From: Bacteroidales bacterium UBA6408
GTDB taxonomy: Bacteria > Bacteroidota > Bacteroidia > Bacteroidales > UBA932
NCBI GenBank assembly: GCA_002439805.1
Contig: DJPQ01000015.1
Span: 12,492 to 48,460, forward strand
Direction of reading: 5' to 3'
DNA: 35,969 nt
In this document: one piece after another, positions 31,245-35,969 of the stretch
Numbering within the stretch: the stretch's first letter is position 1
Layout of the letters: every line of letters begins with the position of its first letter
Made by a program: the position numbers and the translations under genes
The notes under the pieces: generated by a model
Databases searched by the model: none
What the model saw: only the letters and a program-made list of their open reading frames with translations
Told to the model about the DNA's origin: nothing

Positions 31245-31275
31245 TTTGCCATACGCAAAAATATGCCTACCTTTA
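31245..31275 (+). promoter_or_regulatory. Promoter of recQ
   Basis: TTTG (31245-31248), exactly 19 nt, then TACCTTTA (31268-31275), one mismatch to TAnnTTTG. It fixes the recQ start at ATG 31296 rather than at upstream in-frame ATGs. Confidence 0.65.
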
Positions 31276-31295
31276 ATAAAATTCTCTCAACGAGT

Positions 31296-33497
31296 ATGGT
31301 AAATACAGAAAAACTGTTCGAGAAACTGCGGGTATTCTTCGGCTACACATCGTTCAAGCCGGGGCAGGAGGAGATAATCCGTCACCTTGTGGAGGGAAAC
31401 GACGCGTTCGTTCTCATGCCCACCGGCGGCGGGAAGAGCATGTGCTACCAGCTTCCTGCCCTGCTGATGGAGGGCACGGCGATAGTCATATCCCCGCTGA
31501 TTGCACTGATGAAGAATCAGGTCGATGTCATACGCGGCTTCGTCTCCGGAGACGAGGGCGTGGCGCATTTCCTTAACTCCTCGCTCGGCAAGGCTCAGAT
31601 TGCGGAAGTCCGCTCCGACCTCCTTTCGGGCAGGACAAAGCTTCTCTATGTAGCCCCGGAGTCTTTGACGAAGGCCGAGAACATAGCCCTACTCAAGGAG
31701 ATACGCATTTCATTCTATGCCGTCGATGAGGCGCACTGCATCTCCGAATGGGGACACGACTTCCGTCCGGAGTACCGGCGCATCCGCTCCATAGTCGATG
31801 AGATCGGGCGGGCTCCTATAATCGCCCTCACCGCGACGGCCACGCCTAAAGTACAGAGCGACATAGTCAAGAACCTCGGGATTCAGGACGCCAAGGTCTT
31901 CAAGTCCTCGTTCAACCGTCCGAACCTCTACTACGAGATAAGGGAAAAGGTCGATCCGAAGCGGGACATAATAAAATATATAAGGCAGAATCCGGGGAAA
32001 TCCGGAATCATCTACTGTCTCAGCCGCAAGAAGGTCGAGGAAATAGCCGAACTGCTGAACGTCAACGGGATAAAGGCCCGTCCGTACCATGCCGGGCTTG
32101 ACGCAAAGACGCGGGCGGAGAATCAGGACGCGTTCCTCATGGAGGAGGTGAACGTCATCGTGGCGACAATCGCCTTCGGCATGGGCATAGACAAGCCGGA
32201 CGTGCGCTTCGTGATACACTACGACATCCCCAAGAGCCTTGAAGGCTACTATCAGGAGACCGGACGTGCCGGACGCGACGGACAGGAGGGACAGTGCATC
32301 ACCTACTACAGTTACAAGGACATCCAGAAACTGGAGAAGTTCATGCAGGGCAAGCCGATAGCCGAGCAGGAAATCGGACGGCAGCTGCTGATGGAGACCG
32401 TGGCCTACGCCGAGTCCAACCAGTGCCGCAGGAAGCTGCTGCTCAACTACTTCGGGGAGGACTATCTTCCTGACAACTGCGGAGCGTGCGACAACTGTCT
32501 CCATCCGAAGAAAAGGTTCGAGGGCTCGGATCAGATGTGCATGGTCATAGACCTCGTGGAGGCCCTTCCTGAACGATTCAAGACGGAGCACCTCGCCAAC
32601 ATACTCGCGGGGGAGAGCAACTCTCTGATAAAGTCCTACCGGCATGACAGTCTTGAATTTTTCGGGGCCGGGCGCGACCACAGCTTCCGTTTCTGGTGCG
32701 CCGTCATCCATCAGGGGCTTGTCCTGCATCTTCTTGAAAAGGACATCGAGGCCTACGGGCTCATCAGCGTGACCCCCGAGGGCAGGAAATTCGCCGAATC
32801 CCCGACCCCTCTGATGCTCACTGAGGACAGGGTCTTCGCCGAGGGGGAGGATGACGATGACGACGGTATGCCGTCTGCTGCCAGGGCAGGCGGCGGAGGC
32901 GGTGACGAAAGGCTGCTTGCCATGCTGAAGGACCTGCGGAAGAGCCTGAGCCGTCGTCTGAAGCTCCAGCCGTGGGTGATTTTCAGCGATGCGGCTCTCG
33001 ACGATATGTCAATCATGTATCCCGTCACCCTCGATGAACTCCAGCGCTGTCAGGGTGTGGGCGATGGAAAGGCGAAGAAGTATGGTAAGGAATTCGTTGA
33101 GCTGATTGCCAGATATGTGGAGGAAAATGAGATAGAGCGGCCGTATGATTTTTCGGTGATGAAGACCGTCAGACATAATTCGGACAACAGAATCACGATT
33201 ATCCAGAACATCGACCGCCGTCTCGCGCTTGAGGACATAGCCGAGGCCCTCGGTCTTGAGTTCGAGGAACTGCTGACAGAAATAGAGATGATTGTGCAGT
33301 CCGGCCTCAAACTGAATCTGAACTACTATGTGCAGCAGGTCATCGACGACGATGTGGTGGAGGAGATTTACGAGTATTTCCGCGACGAGGCGGAGTCCGA
33401 TTCCGTCGAGGATGCCATTGCCGAACTCGGGGCGGACTATGAGGAGAATGAGATCCGTCTTGTGCGGCTGAAGTTCCTCTGCGAGGTCGCGAATTAA
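31296..33497 (+). CDS. recQ: ATP-dependent DNA helicase RecQ
   Basis: RecQ is a 3'-5' helicase of recombination and fork repair. The 733-residue protein shows motif 0 FGYTSFKPGQEEII, Walker A MPTGGGKSMCYQLP and the DEAH box (VDEAHCISEWGHDFRPEY, about 140-157). The motif V/VI region has AFGMGIDKPDVRFVIH and QETGRAGRDG. The RecQ-type zinc site is CRRKLLLNYFGE ... CGACDNC. A winged-helix region follows, then an acidic, glycine-rich linker (EGEDDDDDG, GGGGGDE) and an HRDC domain (about 555-610). The 120 or so C-terminal residues form an extra acidic helical extension. Its divergent neighbour is the fkpA operon. Confidence 0.95.
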   Translation: MVNTEKLFEKLRVFFGYTSFKPGQEEIIRHLVEGNDAFVLMPTGGGKSMCYQLPALLMEGTAIVISPLIALMKNQVDVIRGFVSGDEGVAHFLNSSLGKAQIAEVRSDLLSGRTKLLYVAPESLTKAENIALLKEIRISFYAVDEAHCISEWGHDFRPEYRRIRSIVDEIGRAPIIALTATATPKVQSDIVKNLGIQDAKVFKSSFNRPNLYYEIREKVDPKRDIIKYIRQNPGKSGIIYCLSRKKVEEIAELLNVNGIKARPYHAGLDAKTRAENQDAFLMEEVNVIVATIAFGMGIDKPDVRFVIHYDIPKSLEGYYQETGRAGRDGQEGQCITYYSYKDIQKLEKFMQGKPIAEQEIGRQLLMETVAYAESNQCRRKLLLNYFGEDYLPDNCGACDNCLHPKKRFEGSDQMCMVIDLVEALPERFKTEHLANILAGESNSLIKSYRHDSLEFFGAGRDHSFRFWCAVIHQGLVLHLLEKDIEAYGLISVTPEGRKFAESPTPLMLTEDRVFAEGEDDDDDGMPSAARAGGGGGDERLLAMLKDLRKSLSRRLKLQPWVIFSDAALDDMSIMYPVTLDELQRCQGVGDGKAKKYGKEFVELIARYVEENEIERPYDFSVMKTVRHNSDNRITIIQNIDRRLALEDIAEALGLEFEELLTEIEMIVQSGLKLNLNYYVQQVIDDDVVEEIYEYFRDEAESDSVEDAIAELGADYEENEIRLVRLKFLCEVAN

Positions 33498-33510
33498 GAT
33501 TTGTTTTTAG

Positions 33511-33518
33511 TAATTTTG
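33511..33518 (+). promoter_or_regulatory. -7 promoter box of the DUF308-dnaG pair
   Basis: TAATTTTG matches TAnnTTTG; the leader to the ATG at 33539 is about 15 nt. Confidence 0.5.
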
Positions 33519-33538
33519 TGAATTAAAAATATAAGGAC

Positions 33539-34165
33539 ATGATAACATTCGGTTTCAAGACACCATGGAGCGGGGCCGTAAGAGCCGCCGCTTCTCTGGG
33601 ACTCGGCGTTCTCGCCGTCGCATATCCCGGCGACGTGATTCCTCTTTTAGTGAAGATTTTCGCTGCCGTTCTCTTTGTCTATGGCTGCGGAATGCTGGTC
33701 TATGCATTCTTGCACAAGGCGGAAAAGTCCTTCTCTCTCTGGCTCTCCAACTCAATCATAGAGATTGTCGTCGCTGTGCTGGTGTTCGTCTTTGCGACCT
33801 TTATCTCCAACATTGCGGTCAAGCTCATCGGACTTGTCCTTCTTCTTTCCGGAATCTATCAGATTATAGCACTGCTGAGCGCCGAGAGAGTGTCCCGCTT
33901 CGGATTCTGGTTCTTCATCCTGCCCTTTGTCGAGGCTATCGGAGGCGGTCTGCTGATGTTCGCGTCGCAGCTATTCACCAATGTGGTCGGCCTCATAGTC
34001 GGAATCGCGCTCATAGTTTCGGGACTTTCCGAACTGTTCTCTTCGATTAAGATTTTCCGCATACAGAAGAAATTCGCGGACGACAACAAGACGGAGGAGC
34101 AGGACGCTCAGGTGAAGACCGTCGAGGACGGCGGCAAGGGAGAGGAAAAGTCCCGCAAGGAATAG
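33539..34165 (+). CDS. DUF308 (HdeD-like) membrane protein
   Basis: The 208-residue inner-membrane protein has about six hydrophobic helices arranged as repeated helix pairs, typical of DUF308/HdeD (for example ASLGLGVLAVAYPGDVIPLL, LIGLVLLLSGIYQIIALL and VVGLIVGIALIVSGLSELF). The C-terminal 40 residues are charged and cytoplasmic. HdeD of E. coli is linked to acid resistance; the role here is unknown. dnaG follows 23 nt downstream, so the two are probably co-transcribed. Confidence 0.8.
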   Translation: MITFGFKTPWSGAVRAAASLGLGVLAVAYPGDVIPLLVKIFAAVLFVYGCGMLVYAFLHKAEKSFSLWLSNSIIEIVVAVLVFVFATFISNIAVKLIGLVLLLSGIYQIIALLSAERVSRFGFWFFILPFVEAIGGGLLMFASQLFTNVVGLIVGIALIVSGLSELFSSIKIFRIQKKFADDNKTEEQDAQVKTVEDGGKGEEKSRKE

Positions 34166-34188
34166 GAAATTTCCCAAGCCGACGGACT

Positions 34189-35969
34189 ATGATTCCACGC
34201 GACACGGTAGAGCGCATCCTGGACGTTGCCCAGATTGTTGATGTGGTCGGCGATTTCGTCGATCTGAAGCGTCGTGGGGCAAACTGGATTGCGTGCTGCC
34301 CGTTCCACAACGAGAAGACCCCGTCGTTCTATGTTTCTCCGGCAAAGGGCATCTACAAGTGCTTCGGCTGCGGAAAGGCAGGCTCGGCAGTGGATTTCGT
34401 GATGGAGCATGAGAGCATGACCTTTCCGGAGGCCATCCGCTATCTCGGCAAGAAGTACCACATAGAGGTGAACGAAGAGGAGGAGACCGCCGAGGACCTT
34501 GCCCGGAAACAGCACAAGGACAGTCTCTACATAGTCTCGAAGTTTGCCGCCGAGTTCTTTCAGAAGTCGCTCCATACCCCTATGGGACAGGCGATTGCCT
34601 ATCAGTATTTCCACGGAAAGCGCAAACTCGACGACTCCACCATAGAGAAATACGGGCTCGGCTGGGCGCCGCAGTCACGCGACGAGCTGAGCCGTGCGGC
34701 GAGGGACGCCGGATATAAGGAGGACTATCTTGTCGAGACGGGGCTGAGCATACGCCGCGACGACGGCTCTCTAGTTGACAGGTTCTTCGACCGTGTCATG
34801 TTCCCGATACATTCCGTCACGGGGCAGGTCATCGCCTTCGGCGGTCGCACCCTCAAGACGGACAAGAGCGTCGCCAAGTACGTCAATTCGCCGGAGACGG
34901 AGATATATGTAAAAAACCGTTCGCTTTACGGAATCTATTTCGCGAAGAACGAGATTGCCCGGCAGCGCAAGTGCATACTCGTGGAGGGTTATCTTGACGT
35001 GCTTTCGATGCACCAGCTTGGCATACTGAATGTTGTGGCGTCGAGCGGAACCTCGCTCACGACGGGGCAGGTGGCTCTGATAAAGAGGTTTGCGGACGAC
35101 GTGACCATCATCTACGACGGGGACAGCGCCGGAATCCATGCGGCCCTGCGCGGAATCGGGTTGGTGCTCCGGGGCGGGCTGAACGTGCGCGTGGTGCTGC
35201 TTCCCGACGGCGAGGATCCCGACTCTTTCGCCTGTTCGCACACGCTGGCTGAGGTGCAGGACTACATCTCCGCACATGAGCAGGACTTCATCGGCTTCAT
35301 GACGGATATGCTCCTCGGCGAGGCCGGAAACGACCCTCTGAAAAGGGCTTCTCTGATTAACGAGGTGGCGGACACGATTGCCCTGATTCCGGATCAGATT
35401 GTTCGGGCGATGTATGTCCAGACCTGCTCGGCCAAGTTCGGCACGGAGGAGGGGATGCTCTACGACAGGGTGAGACAGTCTCGCGAGGCCATGCTTGTGG
35501 CGGAGAAGAAGCAGCAGGAAAGGGAGGCGGAAAGGGAGGCGGAAAGGGAGGCGGTCTCGGCTGAACATACGGATGCTCCGGAGCGGGAGTCTGCCGATGA
35601 CCTTCAGGCGCAGGAACAGCCTGCTGTGGCCGCAGAGTCTGTAGGGATTCATGAGGAGGAACCGTTCACCGCTTCCGGCGAGCGTGAACTCCTGTGCTTC
35701 CTGCTGGAGTACGGAGACAATGAACTGAAGTTCGACAAGGATTCCCCATTCCGTACGGACGAGGTTCCTACGGTCGCCGATTTCATACTCAACACCTTGG
35801 ACGACAATGGGATGGTCTTTCACAACACGATGTATGCCCGTATTCTGGAGCAATATACGAAGTTCTATGATGACGGCTTCCGTCAGAATCAGATTCTCGC
35901 GCGTCTGCGCGACAGTGACGACCCGCAGATAAATGCCGTGACGCGCGACCTGCTTGTCGATAAGTACAA
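34189..35969 (+). CDS. dnaG: DNA primase, 3' end beyond the window
   Basis: DnaG makes RNA primers for replication. The frame is open to the last base, so only the first 593 residues are seen. It starts MIPRDTVERILDVAQIVDVV. The CHC2 zinc finger (CCPFHNEKTPSFYVSP...YKCFGCG) covers about residues 36-64. The TOPRIM core has LVEGYLDVLSMHQLG and the IIYDGDSAG metal-binding motif (about 264-315). A charged linker (about 440-485) contains a 12-bp tandem repeat coding for EREA units. The start of a helicase-interacting C-terminal region follows and is incomplete. Confidence 0.95.
   Translation, partial: MIPRDTVERILDVAQIVDVVGDFVDLKRRGANWIACCPFHNEKTPSFYVSPAKGIYKCFGCGKAGSAVDFVMEHESMTFPEAIRYLGKKYHIEVNEEEETAEDLARKQHKDSLYIVSKFAAEFFQKSLHTPMGQAIAYQYFHGKRKLDDSTIEKYGLGWAPQSRDELSRAARDAGYKEDYLVETGLSIRRDDGSLVDRFFDRVMFPIHSVTGQVIAFGGRTLKTDKSVAKYVNSPETEIYVKNRSLYGIYFAKNEIARQRKCILVEGYLDVLSMHQLGILNVVASSGTSLTTGQVALIKRFADDVTIIYDGDSAGIHAALRGIGLVLRGGLNVRVVLLPDGEDPDSFACSHTLAEVQDYISAHEQDFIGFMTDMLLGEAGNDPLKRASLINEVADTIALIPDQIVRAMYVQTCSAKFGTEEGMLYDRVRQSREAMLVAEKKQQEREAEREAEREAVSAEHTDAPERESADDLQAQEQPAVAAESVGIHEEEPFTASGERELLCFLLEYGDNELKFDKDSPFRTDEVPTVADFILNTLDDNGMVFHNTMYARILEQYTKFYDDGFRQNQILARLRDSDDPQINAVTRDLLVDKY
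35519..35554 (+). repeat. 12-bp tandem repeat inside dnaG
   Basis: About three units of GAAAGGGAGGCG encode repeated EREA in the linker between the TOPRIM core and the C-terminal domain. The repeat is in frame, so slippage would change linker length without breaking the gene. Confidence 0.7.

Noticed and set aside
1..35969. CRISPR array, tRNA or rRNA genes
   Set aside because: No regularly spaced short repeats and no tRNA- or rRNA-like sequence were seen in the gaps between genes.

Overview
The window is chromosomal DNA of a member of the Bacteroidota, most likely order Bacteroidales; I cannot name the genus. Support comes from many matches to the Bacteroidota promoter pattern (TTTG, about 19 nt, then TAnnTTTG) upstream of genes. 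Start sites mostly lack a Shine-Dalgarno sequence, and signal peptides are of the SC lipobox type. The gene complement also fits: FISUMP lipoproteins, DUF4143 ATPases, a DUF3127 protein, a short lysine-type SerA, and a TGS-like uridine/nucleoside kinase fusion. The housekeeping DNA is moderately GC-rich; the middle segment is visibly richer in A and T.

Layout. Positions 1-6565 carry core genes: ssb, a membrane-anchored AraC-type regulator, a nucleoside kinase (minus strand) and uvrA. Positions of about 6600-15950 form an accessory island: a DUF4143 ATPase, a HigBA-type toxin-antitoxin pair (minus), three FISUMP lipoprotein genes with small partner genes, an IS4-family insertion sequence, a hairpin-rich region ending in a strong terminator, and a second DUF4143 ATPase (minus). 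From 16073 the core resumes: MBL hydrolase (minus), deoxynucleoside kinase plus acyl-CoA ligase, MFS sugar transporter plus ROK sugar kinase, miaA and a pRiA4b ORF3-like protein (both minus), a YigZ/IMPACT protein, a serC-serA-DUF1015-glycerol-1-phosphate dehydrogenase cluster, fkpA-DUF3127 (minus), recQ, and a DUF308 membrane protein followed by dnaG, which runs off the window end.

Most interesting part. Each FISUMP unit begins with a copy of the same leader of about 290-340 nt (8868-9157, 12305-12641, 13231-13569). Each copy holds a TAnnTTTG -7 box, an invariant 13-codon mini-ORF, and hairpins whose pairing is kept by compensatory changes between copies. The downstream lipoproteins share their N-terminal part and diverge in C-terminal loops. 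This looks like a family of surface-protein cassettes under one structured leader, or recombining through it. Unit 1 also carries a stop-interrupted relic of the small partner gene, next to the IS4 element.

A second repeat of about 98 nt sits immediately 3' of the stop codons of two neighbouring minus-strand genes (miaA and the gene upstream of it). It also shows a compensatory base-pair change, indicating a conserved fold.

The core genes cover DNA metabolism (ssb, uvrA, recQ, dnaG, and a DUF3127 protein with an SSB-like tail), serine biosynthesis (serC, serA), nucleoside salvage, sugar uptake with phosphorylation, and fatty-acid activation. The sn-glycerol-1-phosphate dehydrogenase is notable because it makes the archaeal-type glycerophosphate stereoisomer.
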